The notes beneath the pieces were generated by a model. That model was given only the letters and a program-made list of their open reading frames with translations. It made no database searches and was not told where the DNA came from. A stretch of DNA of 64,000 nucleotides from Pseudoneurospora amorphoporcata (Eukaryota; Ascomycota; Sordariomycetes; Sordariales; Sordariaceae): positions 1 through 64,000 of the forward strand of contig MU859143.1 in the NCBI GenBank assembly GCA_033297205.1, read 5' to 3'. Every line of letters starts with the position of its first letter. Position 1 is the stretch's first letter. The position numbers were made by a program, and so were the translations under genes. Positions 10,856 through 21,034 of the stretch are shown in pieces.

Positions 10856-12020
10856 TCAAGCACCTGGTCGCGTATAGTCCAAAGCACGCACACGCCTCCA
10901 AACTTCTTTGACTGTTCTCTCTTGTCCTTCACGTGCTGTCTCCCCTTCAGACGGCCCTGCTGGCCGGATGGCGAGGTATAGTCGGCTACCCAGCTTCGCT
11001 TCTGGTATCTCTGCCGTTGCCCACTCTTCAGGCGGATTTGCCGAGGTTATCAGACCTCCCGCTTCCTGAAGGACTGCTACACCTGCCGCAACATCCCTAA
11101 AGCCAACCCATTGTTGTTAGCATTTACACTCAAGTCCAAGTTGTGAGCAGGTAAAACTGTTGTACTTACCACTCCCAGCAGCCTCCTTCCCACCAAATGT
11201 CAAAAGAACCCATTGCCGTGTAAGCAAGGTCCAGGGTTGCACTGGCTCGGTGTCAGGACTTCGCAGATCTGGACCCAACATGACGGATAGCGGATATGAT
11301 CAAGGCTTACCTCCCCAAGCTTCTGACCCCGTGTACCATTCCGCCCTTGCCCCCTCGCCCCCCAACCTCGGCAGCCATATTGACGAAGCTCTCTACCTTT
11401 CGGTACAAATTCCCGTCCGGCCTGTCCTTCCGGTCCTTGCCCCATTCACAGCTAAACACACACCCCCCCGGTGCGTTCCTCGGCATCGGCTGCCTCACCA
11501 GCGGCAACTGTTGTGTCTCATTGAGCCAAGCGCCTCGTCCCTTGCAGGCCGTGAAGAGCTGGCCAAGCATTGGCGCGTATATGACTCCTATCACCGGCGC
11601 GCCGTCGATGAGAAAGGCGATGGAGACGCAAAACATGGGGAAGAGATGCGTGTAGTTGACCGTGCCATCGAGGGGGTCGACAACCCAGGTGGGAGTCGTG
11701 GGGGCGACGAGGTAGGGGCGCGTAGGCTGGGACGATTTCGCGTAGGTCTCTTCACCAATGAAGTGGTGGGAAGGGTAGCGTGTGTTGATGGCATTTTTGA
11801 TGAAGGCTTCGACATCCTCGTCGGTTTGCGTCACGATGTCGACGGCCGAATCCTTTTCAGTGAACTCTTGGGCCGTGTGTTTCTCGTCATGGGTGGCATT
11901 GTTATTGCTGAACCGCGAGCGGGCAGCTTCCATGAGAAGGTTACCCGCATCTTTCCCGAGTTGGACGGCAAAGGCGTGGATTTGGTCGAGTTCAGCTTCT
12001 GTTATGGTTTTTGACGCCAT
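10856..12020 (-). CDS. qa-x: QA-X, inositol monophosphatase-like protein of the quinate cluster
   Basis: Three exons: 12020-11311, 11241-11170 and 11096-10856. The introns are 69 nt (GTAAGC...CAG) and 73 nt (GTAAGT...TAG, branch CTAAC), giving 340 residues, the length I recall for N. crassa QA-X. The metal-binding motifs of the inositol monophosphatase superfamily are all present: GEET, WVVDPLDGTVNYTH, and WEWDVAAG assembled across the second splice. The retained ligands predict a functional Mg-dependent phosphatase fold. In N. crassa and Aspergillus (qutG) the gene is quinate-inducible, but no enzymatic step in quinate breakdown has been assigned to it. It is divergent from qa-2, sharing a 1.1-kb promoter that contains a perfect activator palindrome. 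Confidence 0.95.
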
Positions 12021-12485
12021 GGCTGCTGATAATCGGGAACGAATAACGAATCGAAGCTTCTTTCCCAGTTACAAGCACACACACTGAACGTGAGGCGTTG
12101 TTGGTAGAGAAGTTGGGAAGCAGTCATTGGTGTCAACGGAAAATTTGGAAATCAAGGTTGAGTCAAAACATTTCCATTCTCACCTGCTCTGCCACTCCTC
12201 GGCATATGCGTTTCCATGTGCTAACAAGATGGGCAGGGACGGGCCTGATTCCGCTCACGGTACCTTACATTAGAACCGTTGGAAAGCGAAGCATGTTTAC
12301 AGTATGATGGTGAGCTCACGTGTTGATGCCTGGATTGGACAGTGAACACAAGTTCCGTCGTCTCATCAAGTTCAGTCAAGTACCGCGTACCAGCTCAGCC
12401 TGCCACACGCAATGTGATCTTTTACGGTTCATGGTTGTTTATCCGCTTCCCGCGGACGCCAACAGCTTCCTGTCTCTGTGTCAGT

Positions 12486-12501
12486 GGATAATTCTTTAAC
12501 C
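12486..12501. promoter_or_regulatory. Weak QA-1F site candidate
   Basis: GGATAATTCTTTAACC matches 13 of 16 consensus positions and keeps both outer half-sites. Plausible only because it lies 87 bp from the perfect site. Confidence 0.4.
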
Positions 12502-12587
12502 AGCCGACAAGAGGTGGTGGTGTGCGAGTAGTCGAGGAACTCGGTACTACACTTTGACGTTATAAGCTAACTGCTTCCCCACCTCTT

Positions 12588-12603
12588 GGGTAAATATTTA
12601 CCC
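12588..12603. promoter_or_regulatory. QA-1F (activator) binding site, perfect match
   Basis: GGGTAAATATTTACCC is an exact 16/16 match to the published Neurospora activator consensus and a perfect palindrome. It lies about 535 bp upstream of the qa-2 ATG and 568 bp upstream of the qa-x ATG. Confidence 0.85.
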
Positions 12604-12871
12604 ATCTCATTTGGCCTGAGTAAACCCTAACCCTTTTCTGGTGGTTCAGGGGTTAATGACTTGCACGACCGGACTAATGAGGTGATGACACTCGATCAAT
12701 ACATACCTACTCTTAATCACCCCACACAATTCAAGCATGTGGTATGAAACCTGGAGGGTCTCGCTTACAGATCCAGGGTGCAATGAAAGAAGTAAGAAGC
12801 AAATCGTTGACTTCTTTTCGAGTGGTTATCAATGCAGTGACGGGCACAATCGCGGAACCGGAACCGGGGGC

Positions 12872-12887
12872 GGGTAACCACTCATCC
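12872..12887. promoter_or_regulatory. Probable secondary QA-1F site upstream of qa-2
   Basis: GGGTAACCACTCATCC matches 14 of 16 consensus positions and lies about 236 bp upstream of the qa-2 start, the position expected of a proximal activator site. Confidence 0.5.
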
Positions 12888-13122
12888 GCCCGTCCTCAGA
12901 TAACTTGTCCGTGTACGAGATACGCGAATGATGAGTAGAGGAGCCGTAGATAATAACGAAACTCAAACACATCTCGGCCGAACCTTCAGCTCCTGTGCTG
13001 CTGAGTGCTGCGCGGCATCTTTCAGATATCTTTCTCGTACCTATCTCTCCAAGAACTCGCACTTTAATCACTGCTCTTCCACAGTCCCATCTACCCCAAC
13101 CAGAGGCACGCACCAAGCAATA

Positions 13123-13644
13123 ATGGCATCTACACGTCGTATCCTCCTCATCAATGGCCCCAACCTCAACCTCCTCGGCACCCGGGAGCCCCAAATCTAT
13201 GGCTCGACCACCCTCCACGAGATAGAGCAAGCAGCCCAGACCCAAGCCTCTTCGCTAGGTCTCCGTCTTTCAATCTTCCAGTCCAACCACGAAGGCGCCA
13301 TAATCGACCGTATCCATCAAGCAGCGGGATTTTCCCCGTCTCTACCGCCGCCAGGTGCCGCAACTACAACCGGAGCAGGAGCAGACCCCGGGACCGGAGA
13401 AGGAAAAGTGTCAGCCATCATCATCAACCCCGGTGCCTACACGCACACGAGCGTGGGCATTCGCGATGCACTGCTGGGGACGGGAATCCCGTTCGTGGAG
13501 GTGCACGTGTCGAATGTGCATGCGAGGGAGGCGTTCAGACATCATAGTTACTTGAGCGATAAGGCGGTGGCGGTTATTTGTGGGTTGGGGCCGTTTGGGT
13601 ATAGTGCTGCGTTGGAGTTTGTGGGGAGACATATGAAGTTTTGA
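13123..13644 (+). CDS. qa-2: Catabolic 3-dehydroquinase, type II (QA-2)
   Basis: Converts 3-dehydroquinate to 3-dehydroshikimate in cytosolic quinate catabolism. A single exon encodes 173 residues, the length I recall for N. crassa QA-2. All type II dehydroquinase motifs are present: LLINGPNLNLLGTRE with Arg21, the flexible-loop tyrosine Tyr26 (QIYG), SNHEG (54-58), INPGAYTHTS (101-110) and VSNVHARE with catalytic His133. A Pro/Gly/Thr-rich loop (about 71-94) is the usual fungal insertion. The start at 13123 is chosen because the protein then begins MASTRRILLINGP, as in the family. The frame remains open upstream to an ATG at 12928, which would add 65 residues (see findings). Confidence 0.97.
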   Translation: MASTRRILLINGPNLNLLGTREPQIYGSTTLHEIEQAAQTQASSLGLRLSIFQSNHEGAIIDRIHQAAGFSPSLPPPGAATTTGAGADPGTGEGKVSAIIINPGAYTHTSVGIRDALLGTGIPFVEVHVSNVHAREAFRHHSYLSDKAVAVICGLGPFGYSAALEFVGRHMKF

Positions 13645-13834
13645 GTTTTGAGAGTGCCAATGGGATGTTATCTGGATTCATACCAAAGAGGTCAAACAGA
13701 GGTACGATAGTCGTGAAAAGCAAAGTTTTTGGTCTAATTATTAAAAACGCTATTCATCCTAGCTTTGTGTTTCAGTCAATCTGTTTACAATCATATTCGG
13801 CCCGAGTTGAAGAGGTTAGGAGGAAATCATGACG

Positions 13835-13870
<36 letters not shown>

Positions 13871-14038
13871 GGATTGAAGAAGATTTGGTCAACAACGCCT
13901 TCCTTACACCACACTCCCAGATTCGAAACCCAATGTACCAAGAGAAAAAAAGAAGACCGCCCAGAATTTTGTGTAGTAGTAATCGATGTCAGTCAGTCTA
14001 TCACGAAAAACGAAGAGTAGGAACAACCATTGTTAAAC
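13645..14038. other. Convergent 3' flanks of qa-2 and qa-4 with A-tract
   Basis: A run of about 28 A (13839-13866) lies 200 bp past the qa-2 stop. No gene. The tract is genomic and flanked by unique sequence on both sides. No terminator structure is recognisable. Confidence 0.6.
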
Positions 14039-15118
14039 CTATAACGAAGCAGCGACTCGAGGAATCGTCACAAATGGTCCCTCTACCGGTATCCTCAGGT
14101 CTCGTACCAGCTTGGCCCACGAGATGGCACCTCTCATGGCAAGTTCCTCCGGCACCTCGGGGCCCTCCTCAGACATTCTGCGGTTGAACAGCTCCAAGCT
14201 GACCCAGCCCTCAAACCCGATACCATGGAAGAAGGCTCGAGCAACCTCCTTCACGGGCAGATACGCTCCGTATTCCGTCTCGCCGTAGAACAGCCTGCAA
14301 TTACGCGACCAGCTCATTCTCGCCGGCTGCTCTGGGTTGTAGTACGGGTGGCCGGGGAGCAGTGGCTTGCTCAGCCTCTCGGCGTCAACCACCTGGACGT
14401 AGAAGACCTTGGAGACATGCACGCGAGAGACCAGGTTGGCGATGGACTTCCTGACTGCATCTTTTGCGTTGGGCGTCCTCCCGGTAGGGGACGTCGGGTC
14501 GGCGTAGATACGGCCCAGGATGTTGAAGGTGTCAAGGCAGATGCCAAAGTTGGGGCGGTTGACGCGCTCTACAATGTCCCAGCAGCACTCCCAGAGGTCG
14601 ACACGGGTGCTCCAGCAAAGACTTTCGTAGGCAAAGCGGATAGGGGGTGATGCTTGAGATCCAATGTCGGCCACCTTGCAAAGATCCGAGACAATCAGGT
14701 CGAGGTTGTCACTGACTTGGTCGGCGGGGAGGAAGTTAGCTGGGATCTGGATGATGTCGGTCTGGAGCTCATGAGCGAGCTCGATCCACAGTGCTAGCTT
14801 CTCCAGACGGCGCTCATGTTCTGTCCTGTCGACGAGACCGTCGTAGTGCATGAAAGGCTGGAGACAGACAATCTCCAGTCCCCTGACTTGACACTTCTGG
14901 AGAATGTGACGAGCGGCGGCTATTTGGGCTTCGGCAGAAGGACCCTCGGGGGAAGAAGTCTCGTTGGACAAGTGCTCTGCAACGTCGGCGAGATCTTCAT
15001 GGAAAAGCTCGATGCCGAGGTAGCCATATCGTTGAGCGGCGTCAAGCTTGCTGTCCAGAGAGTGGCCCGCAAAGCAGCGTCCTAGGGACATGGAGCTAAT
15101 GGCTAGTTTTGATGGCAT
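14039..15118 (-). CDS. qa-4: 3-dehydroshikimate dehydratase (QA-4)
   Basis: Dehydrates 3-dehydroshikimate to protocatechuate, the step committing quinate carbon to the beta-ketoadipate pathway. A single exon encodes 359 residues, the length I recall for N. crassa QA-4. The sequence is a xylose-isomerase-like TIM barrel. It begins MPSKLAISSMSLGRCFAGHSL and contains the family segments GYLGIELFHEDL, IVCLQPFMHYDGL, FAYESLCW (metal-binding Glu), NFGICLDTFN (Asp), RVHVSKVFYVQVVDAE and WVSLELFNRR (Glu). These barrel acidic and His residues coordinate the divalent metal. It is transcribed convergently with qa-2 and divergently from qa-3, sharing a 1.5-kb promoter with two near-consensus activator sites. 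Confidence 0.96.
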   Translation of the reverse strand: MPSKLAISSMSLGRCFAGHSLDSKLDAAQRYGYLGIELFHEDLADVAEHLSNETSSPEGPSAEAQIAAARHILQKCQVRGLEIVCLQPFMHYDGLVDRTEHERRLEKLALWIELAHELQTDIIQIPANFLPADQVSDNLDLIVSDLCKVADIGSQASPPIRFAYESLCWSTRVDLWECCWDIVERVNRPNFGICLDTFNILGRIYADPTSPTGRTPNAKDAVRKSIANLVSRVHVSKVFYVQVVDAERLSKPLLPGHPYYNPEQPARMSWSRNCRLFYGETEYGAYLPVKEVARAFFHGIGFEGWVSLELFNRRMSEEGPEVPEELAMRGAISWAKLVRDLRIPVEGPFVTIPRVAASL

Positions 15119-15703
15119 GGTAGAGGATTCGGCGAAGTGGGTGTAGTTTTGATCTGGAGGAGAGGAGAATACAGATGTTGTCGGTAGGGGGGTTCCGCCG
15201 TGATAAGATATGATGAGAAGGGTTGATATTGAGGTGGGATACTGTCCTGGAAGAAATGTTGACCACCACTCGGTGCGCCCAAGGGTACATATATAGTCAA
15301 GTGATGAGAAGGTGATCGTATGGTCCCATGGAGCCCGGCAAGCGTTCTCGCGAGCAAGACTCGAACGTAACTTTGCAAGCGGCCAACCGATTTCCGTCCT
15401 AAATGTTCAAATGATCATGATAGGGGTATCCCATTGAAGATGTGGAAGACGCCATGGACGAGTGGCTCATTGCAGGTGTTCGGGATGTCATGGCTGCGGT
15501 TTGCGCAGAATTGGCCAATAACAGGAACGATTTAACGGATGTCAGCGGTGAAGTACGGGACGGAAGCCGAAGTTTGCTGAGCGGAATAGAGCATCAACGG
15601 ATGGGCCGAAGGCAAGCGACCGTATGAGCGTCTCACATGATCAGATGGCGTTGAGTGTTGGCGAGCTTGGATGACGGGAGGGAAGAGACATGTTCCCCTT
15701 GGG

Positions 15704-15719
15704 TGATAAACACTTAGCC
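15704..15719. promoter_or_regulatory. Probable QA-1F site, qa-4 side
   Basis: TGATAAACACTTAGCC matches 14 of 16 positions of GGRTAARYRYTTAYCC, with the full ATAARYRYTTA core intact. It lies 586 bp upstream of the qa-4 ATG. Confidence 0.6.
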
Positions 15720-16085
15720 GGCCGTATCGCAGTTGATAGCCTCCCGAGACAGGCACCTTGCCGGCCATCCATCTTGTATCGCGGCCAATAGGGGGATATC
15801 CAGTCAGAGTACCTCATTTGGGAAGGGACTTTGGCAGATGAAAAGACGGGATACCGAATCCATGTAGACGTTGTGTACCAACCTGTGAGTGAACAGTTAA
15901 CTGAGTGTCTGATCGAATGGCAAACTTCAGTTAAAGCCGCGTCATACAGTGCTTTTCGTTGGCAAAGGTTGAGACACAGAGCAGGATCGGACGAGGATGG
16001 CGGCGATAGGTAGCTGGCGTGCCTTGTAAGCGGGACCCATTAGAATAATGTCTTCTGGGATGGGGAAGACGGTCGACAGGCTGCT

Positions 16086-16101
16086 GGATAAATATTTAAG
16101 C
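16086..16101. promoter_or_regulatory. Probable QA-1F site, qa-3 side
   Basis: GGATAAATATTTAAGC matches 14 of 16 consensus positions; the left half-site and core are perfect. It lies 503 bp upstream of the qa-3 ATG. Confidence 0.6.
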
Positions 16102-16603
16102 GGTGGGGCCGTTCCGGTTGGGGACGACCTTCCAGACAGGTACATACCTACAGTACCGGTCTTCCGAGGCTGTTCTTCCTGGATCGCCAAAATCCCCAGT
16201 GCATGGCATGCATGGCAAAAGGCAAAACGCTCATCCTCAATCTTTTTACTCCAACCGCTCAATACCACTTCGTGGGATTTGGATGACTCCCATTTCCCCA
16301 GACTCCCACAGTCACAGGGAGTCAGGGACACTAGCACCACGAACAATTGCCCCGTTCGTTACGATGGAGATGCTGCGTCCATTGGACCCTCCCTCCCTGT
16401 CAACTCCACGCGCCCAACTAGTATTCATGATGGGGGAATAAATCATAGCCACGCCCCTTGGCATCTTTTCTCCCGAGACCATCTTGTGAACTCTTCGACC
16501 TGTCTTTGGTTTTTGGTTTTGTTCTCCGTCAAGTCTTGTCTCTCCAAGTGACGGTAACTTCTCGTCGCCAGATACACCACACAATCAACCGTTACATATC
16601 ACC

Positions 16604-17708
16604 ATGTCGACATCAACCACCACAACATCGACGACGACGACAACGTCGGCCGTCCAACCCCAAAAGCAAGACACTCTGACTCTCACCAGCACACCTGACA
16701 TCACCCCCTACACCAAACATGGCTATCTCTTCGGCCAAAAGCTGACAGCCTCCATGTCCCCCCTCCTCCACTCCATCGTCTACTCGCACCTCTCTCTCAA
16801 CTGGGCCCAGCTCCGTCTCGACTCCCCCTCCATACCGCTCTTCCTCCAGCTCGCCCAGCACCCCGACTTCTACGGCGCCTCAGTGACCATGCCCCACAAG
16901 GTCGCCATCATCCCGCACCTCGACCACCTGACGCCCGAATGCCGCGACGTCGGGGCCTGCAACACCTTGTTCCTCAAGACTGACGAGGCCACGGGCCGCC
17001 GCCTGTTCTGCGGCGCCAACACCGACGTCATCGGCGTGCGCGAGAGCTTCGTGCAGAACGTGGCCGACCCAGCCCGGTGTTACGAAGGCCGGCCGGCGCT
17101 GGTAATCGGCGGCGGCGGCGCCGCGCGCTCGGCAGTGTACGCGCTGCACAAGTGGCTCGGCGCCACGGGCATCTACCTGGTAAACCGGGACAAGACCGAG
17201 GTGGACGCGGTGATTGCCGAGTGCACGGAGCGGGGGTACGGCGATCGGCTGGTGCATGTGGCGAGCGTGGAGCAAGCTGAAGCGCTGGAGGGCCCGGGGG
17301 CAATAGTCGCTTGCATTCCGGACTTCCCGCCCAAGACGGAGAAGGAGGTGTTGGCGAGACGCATCATCGATACGTTCCTGAGGAAGGAGGAGAAGGGCGC
17401 TATGCTGGAGATGTGCTACAACCCGAGCCCCTTCACCGAGTTGGGAGCGTTGGCGGAGAAGGAGGGGTGGCAAGTTATTTTGGGTACCGAGGCCTTGATT
17501 TGGCAGGGGATTGAACAGGTATGTATCTCGCTCCGTTCTGATCGTGAACATGTACCTTTGAAGGGTCACTCGCTGATCTTTTTTTTCTTCTCTCCGTTTG
17601 CAGGACAAGTATTGGACCAGCCGCACAAACGAGGAGCTTCCCATTCAACAGATCAAGGAAGTCATTGCTGCAAAGTTGGCCGAAGCTTCCAAGTCGCAAG
17701 CTAGGTAG
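16604..17708 (+). CDS. qa-3: Quinate/shikimate dehydrogenase (QA-3)
   Basis: Oxidises quinate to 3-dehydroquinate and shikimate to 3-dehydroshikimate with NAD. The model is exon 1 16604-17518, an 85-nt intron (GTATGT...TTTGCAG) and exon 2 17604-17708, giving 339 residues. Shikimate-dehydrogenase motifs are complete: SMSPLLHS (substrate loop), GASVTMPHK with the catalytic Lys, GANTDVIGVRE with the catalytic Asp, a VIGGGGAARSA dinucleotide loop and YLVNRDKTE (the Asp after Arg fits NAD preference). The first 18 or so residues are almost pure Ser/Thr and probably disordered; I recall N. crassa QA-3 as 321 residues, so this extension may be specific or the start may be further in. It is tail-to-tail with qa-y. 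Confidence 0.95.
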
Positions 17709-18267
17709 TTGAGATCCAAGAGTTTTTGATATAATGTAAAACAACAATGGAAGACGATCAGAGTGGTCGTGCGAATCGTGGTGTGATACCCATGGAGATT
17801 AGAAATACCTTCCCCGTCATAATACTGCCAGCTCCAAACGTGATATTTCATGTTCATATATCATGAGGTTGGAGTAACGCACCATTGGCAGGTCTTCCCG
17901 TCGAATGCAAGACACCTGTTGCCCACAGTAAACCGAAGGACTCAGTGTCTCTTACGAGACAGAAGTAGCATTCTCCTTCGCCGATGGATAGACAACATGT
18001 GGAGGCCACAATCAAAACACAATGTAGCAAAGAGGAAAGAACAGAACTCCGTAGTGTGCTTCAGGCAACTCAACTCAATACTTTCGCTTCATAGCTATCA
18101 TCACATCGTTCTCTTCGACCTCGGGCAAGAAAGTCAAGTAGAATAATTACAACAAAGGTATCGCCCACCTCATAAACATAACATCGTTTCCACAACGGTT
18201 GGCTGCCGCAGCTCACAACGCGCCTGCCCATATTCAACCACCGTGAAGCTAAGGCAAGCTGCAGGCC
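17709..18267. other. Convergent 3' flanks of qa-3 and qa-y
   Basis: No gene, repeat or regulatory palindrome seen. Confidence 0.5.
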
Positions 18268-19878
18268 TTAGACTGCAGTCTCGCTCTGTGTTACCCTGTC
18301 CTTCTCGTCCAACGATGACTCCTCCCGCTCTGGATTCGTGTTCAAGTTGAGCTCGGCCATAAGAATCTTGTTGGCGTTGTGAACAGGCTTGATTTCGAAC
18401 AAGCGATCCATGGCCTCGAGCGGAATTGACTTGGTCTCAGGAAAGAAGAAGTAAATGAACACAATCGAGAGCAGCATGAGCGAGGCGAAGAAAAAGTACA
18501 CGCCATACTCCATCTTGAGGAACATTTGCGGCGTAAAACGAGAAATGATAAAGTTCCAGAACCAGTTGTTGGCCGCGGCTGAAGCCTGGCCCAGAGACCG
18601 CGTGTTTTGGTCAAACATCTCCGAGTTGATCACCCAGGGAGTACCGTTCCACGAGGGGGTGTAGAAAGCGGTCCAGAGGTAGAAGAAGAAGATGGCTGCG
18701 ATACCGCCAGAAGTCAGCTTTGCGTCTTCCGCCTTGGTCGACCCGGGACCAGCAATCTTGATGTAGGCTCCGATGAACCACATGCAGAGCGATCCACCAG
18801 TCGCACCGATGAAAAGCATCCGGCGGCGACCGACGAGATCGACAAGCCACAGAAGCCAAATAATGGTGAGTACCGTCTTGACGACGCCAAAGATGCCCGT
18901 GGTCAAGAAGCCAGTGTTGGTACCAGTAATGCCGATGCTCTTGAAAACGGTGGGAGAGTAATAGTTGATGGCGTTGATACCGCTGCCGTTCTGCCAGAGG
19001 AAGAGCATGCCACCGAGGAAAAAGCGCCACTGGACCTTGCGCTGCTTGAGGGACAAGAACGGCTTCCAGAAACCGTTGCCGACCTCTCGGGCATACCGTT
19101 CCAGATCAGCGTCAATGTACGAAACCTCTTCCACGATGTATCGATCAGTGGGCTCGAGCTTGCGCATCCAGCACAAGACCTTCATCGCCTCTTCTCTCTT
19201 GCCGTTGGCGAAAAGCCACCGTGGCGACTCAGGGATCCAGAAGCTGCCCAAGAACAAGAGACCGGCGGGGATAAGCTGGACCGCAAAGGGGATTAGCCAC
19301 TGCGACCTCGTTGGGGCCATGGTGGTGTTGACGCCGTAGTTGATCCAGAATCCGACAAGACCACCAATCTGCCAGCCGAGCTCGTAGATGCCAACAAGAC
19401 GGCCACGAACAGCGGGTGGGGCAAGCTCCGAGATGTAAATGGGTACCATGTTGGAGGCACCTCCAACGCCAATTCCGGCCAGCACTCTGCCTGCGATAAT
19501 GGGGGCAATGCCTCGGCCCTGTCCATCAGCAGCAAGCATAATGCCGGCGCCAATGATGAAGACAACGGAGAAGGCGATCAGGGATTTGCGACGGCCCATC
19601 AAGTAACTCGTCGCAAAAGCGAAAAGACTGCCAAAGAAGGCGCCGGCTTGGTAGACCGATACGATGTTGGACTGAAGCAAGGCGAGAGCACCAGGTGTGT
19701 AAGAGGCGAAATCGAATTCCTTGGTGAAGGACGGCAACGCAAGCGTGGTGCCAATGAAGGCAGAGTCATAGCCGATCATGCAAGAGGCAAAACTGGCGAT
19801 CGCCGCGCATGTATAGACACGCCAGTTGTAAACGGCCTTTGGCGTTGGCCTGTCTTCCTTGAGCGCAAGGAGAGTCAT
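18268..19878 (-). CDS. qa-y: Quinate permease, MFS sugar-transporter family (QA-Y)
   Basis: Imports quinate across the plasma membrane by proton symport, feeding the pathway encoded around it. A single exon encodes 536 residues with twelve predicted membrane segments. Sugar-porter signatures are intact: GRRKSLIAFS after helix 2, GRVLAGIGVGGASNMVPIY in helix 4, PAVRGRL, the PESPRWLF loop before the central cytosolic domain, DLVGRRRML after helix 8 and PETKSIPLEAMDRLF after helix 12. It begins MTLLALKEDRPTPKAVYNW, matching N. crassa QA-Y at the N-terminus. The C-terminus is short and acidic. The two activator-site candidates upstream are weak. Confidence 0.96.
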   Translation of the reverse strand: MTLLALKEDRPTPKAVYNWRVYTCAAIASFASCMIGYDSAFIGTTLALPSFTKEFDFASYTPGALALLQSNIVSVYQAGAFFGSLFAFATSYLMGRRKSLIAFSVVFIIGAGIMLAADGQGRGIAPIIAGRVLAGIGVGGASNMVPIYISELAPPAVRGRLVGIYELGWQIGGLVGFWINYGVNTTMAPTRSQWLIPFAVQLIPAGLLFLGSFWIPESPRWLFANGKREEAMKVLCWMRKLEPTDRYIVEEVSYIDADLERYAREVGNGFWKPFLSLKQRKVQWRFFLGGMLFLWQNGSGINAINYYSPTVFKSIGITGTNTGFLTTGIFGVVKTVLTIIWLLWLVDLVGRRRMLFIGATGGSLCMWFIGAYIKIAGPGSTKAEDAKLTSGGIAAIFFFYLWTAFYTPSWNGTPWVINSEMFDQNTRSLGQASAAANNWFWNFIISRFTPQMFLKMEYGVYFFFASLMLLSIVFIYFFFPETKSIPLEAMDRLFEIKPVHNANKILMAELNLNTNPEREESSLDEKDRVTQSETAV

Positions 19879-20521
19879 CTTGACGGGTCTGATGCCGATC
19901 GACGATGTAGAATAAGAGAAGGGGGGCCGGTGACGCGACCTCTCCTACAAGGTCGCCAAAGGAGGTGGATGATGTGAACGAGGAGAGAGGGCTGGCTGTA
20001 TCCCAGAATATCGTTGCTGAAGTCGGGATGCCTTTCTTTATAGAAAAGGATATCTCAACGGGTACGTATGAGTGTTCGACTCATCGATTTGCATAGGAAC
20101 CCACGCACTAGTATTTCTTTCTCCATGGGGAATCATGTCGTTAGCAACCAGACCCCAGCCGCCCAGTGAGCTAAGATCTGGCTGATTGGTCTCCCCCGCA
20201 AGAGCCACACCAAACCTGCTATTCGGTACAACCAAAATGCAAGCGACCGGCATAATCACCGGATCGCAACCCCAGAAAATCAGAGTGCATGGCAACAGTC
20301 GAGCCCCAGATGCCGGGCCTCCTCGTGGGCAAAGTGACCTGTTCCAGCTCATCGCCAGCGTCTCAGTGTCCAGCCCCTGAGCTTCCCCGCACAGAAGAAG
20401 GGAAGCTGATGAGTGTTGAGCCGGTACAGACACCCCGAAGAGGTGGCTGTCCGGTGTAACCCCTGCTCAACGACAGCCCCACAAACGACGGACGTGCTAG
20501 CGCAGGGTTTTTGGAGGGTGT

Positions 20522-20537
20522 GGATGAATGTATAGCC
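20522..20537. promoter_or_regulatory. Weak QA-1F site candidate (qa-y)
   Basis: GGATGAATGTATAGCC matches 13 of 16 positions and lies 644 bp upstream of the qa-y ATG. The score is within reach of chance. Confidence 0.3.
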
Positions 20538-20689
20538 GGACAACGGCAGACAACGAAGGTGGTTTGTCTAGCCCCCTTCATCTTCAACCTCTCGAGTCCC
20601 TTTACATGAGGCAGCATGACCAGCCACGCTGGTAAACGACGACACCGATGAGCTATCACATCCGAGGAGCTGCAGCTCCGTACATAAAC

Positions 20690-20705
20690 GGGAAAGCCAT
20701 TACCC
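20690..20705. promoter_or_regulatory. Weak QA-1F site candidate (qa-y)
   Basis: GGGAAAGCCATTACCC matches 13 of 16 positions. The right half-site TTACCC is perfect; the left half lacks the T. Confidence 0.35.
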
Positions 20706-21034
20706 AGCCAGCGCCTGGCAACTTGATACTCGGCATTATTGAAACTGAAAGGTGTTGTCGAGGATACGCATAGGAGGTGGATCGCACACCTCCTTTTTCC
20801 TCATTCTAATTATCAGCGCCAAGTGTTCCCCTGAGCCGATCGCTTCACCGTGCTGTCGTGTGTGACGGTGGCCCGTACCCACAACAAAAGCGCCGGCTTC
20901 AGGAGCAAGCACGGATCTGGGTTTAGTGCTCCGAGCAGACCTTGCTGCTATCCACCGAAACCGGCCCGAGTTTTACCCTGATGCCGACAGCCCGCCCCAG
21001 AATCAAGGTCATCGGATCCGCATGCCTCTTCCTT

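Larger units (their letters stand above)
12021..13122. promoter_or_regulatory. Divergent qa-x / qa-2 promoter
   Basis: This 1.1-kb region separates the two starts and holds three matches to the QA-1F binding consensus GGRTAARYRYTTAYCC: 12486-12501 (three mismatches), 12588-12603 (perfect) and 12872-12887 (two mismatches). The perfect site sits roughly midway between the genes and could drive both. The region also contains an in-frame upstream ATG (12928) for qa-2. Confidence 0.8.
15119..16603. promoter_or_regulatory. Divergent qa-4 / qa-3 promoter
   Basis: Non-coding. It contains two 14/16 matches to the activator consensus (15704-15719 and 16086-16101), listed separately. Short frames inside show no family resemblance. 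Confidence 0.7.
19879..21034. promoter_or_regulatory. Upstream region of qa-y
   Basis: Non-coding 1.1 kb between the qa-y start and the qa-1S stop (both minus strand). Two 13/16 matches to the activator consensus are found, at 20522-20537 and 20690-20705. No strong site is visible. Confidence 0.55.

Noticed and set aside
11160..12014. 284-codon plus-strand frame over qa-x
   Set aside because: Antisense shadow of the first two qa-x exons; qa-x itself is fully supported.
12428..12444. Half-palindrome ending GTTTATCC upstream of qa-2 as another activator site
   Set aside because: Only the right half fits; the left half has most positions wrong.
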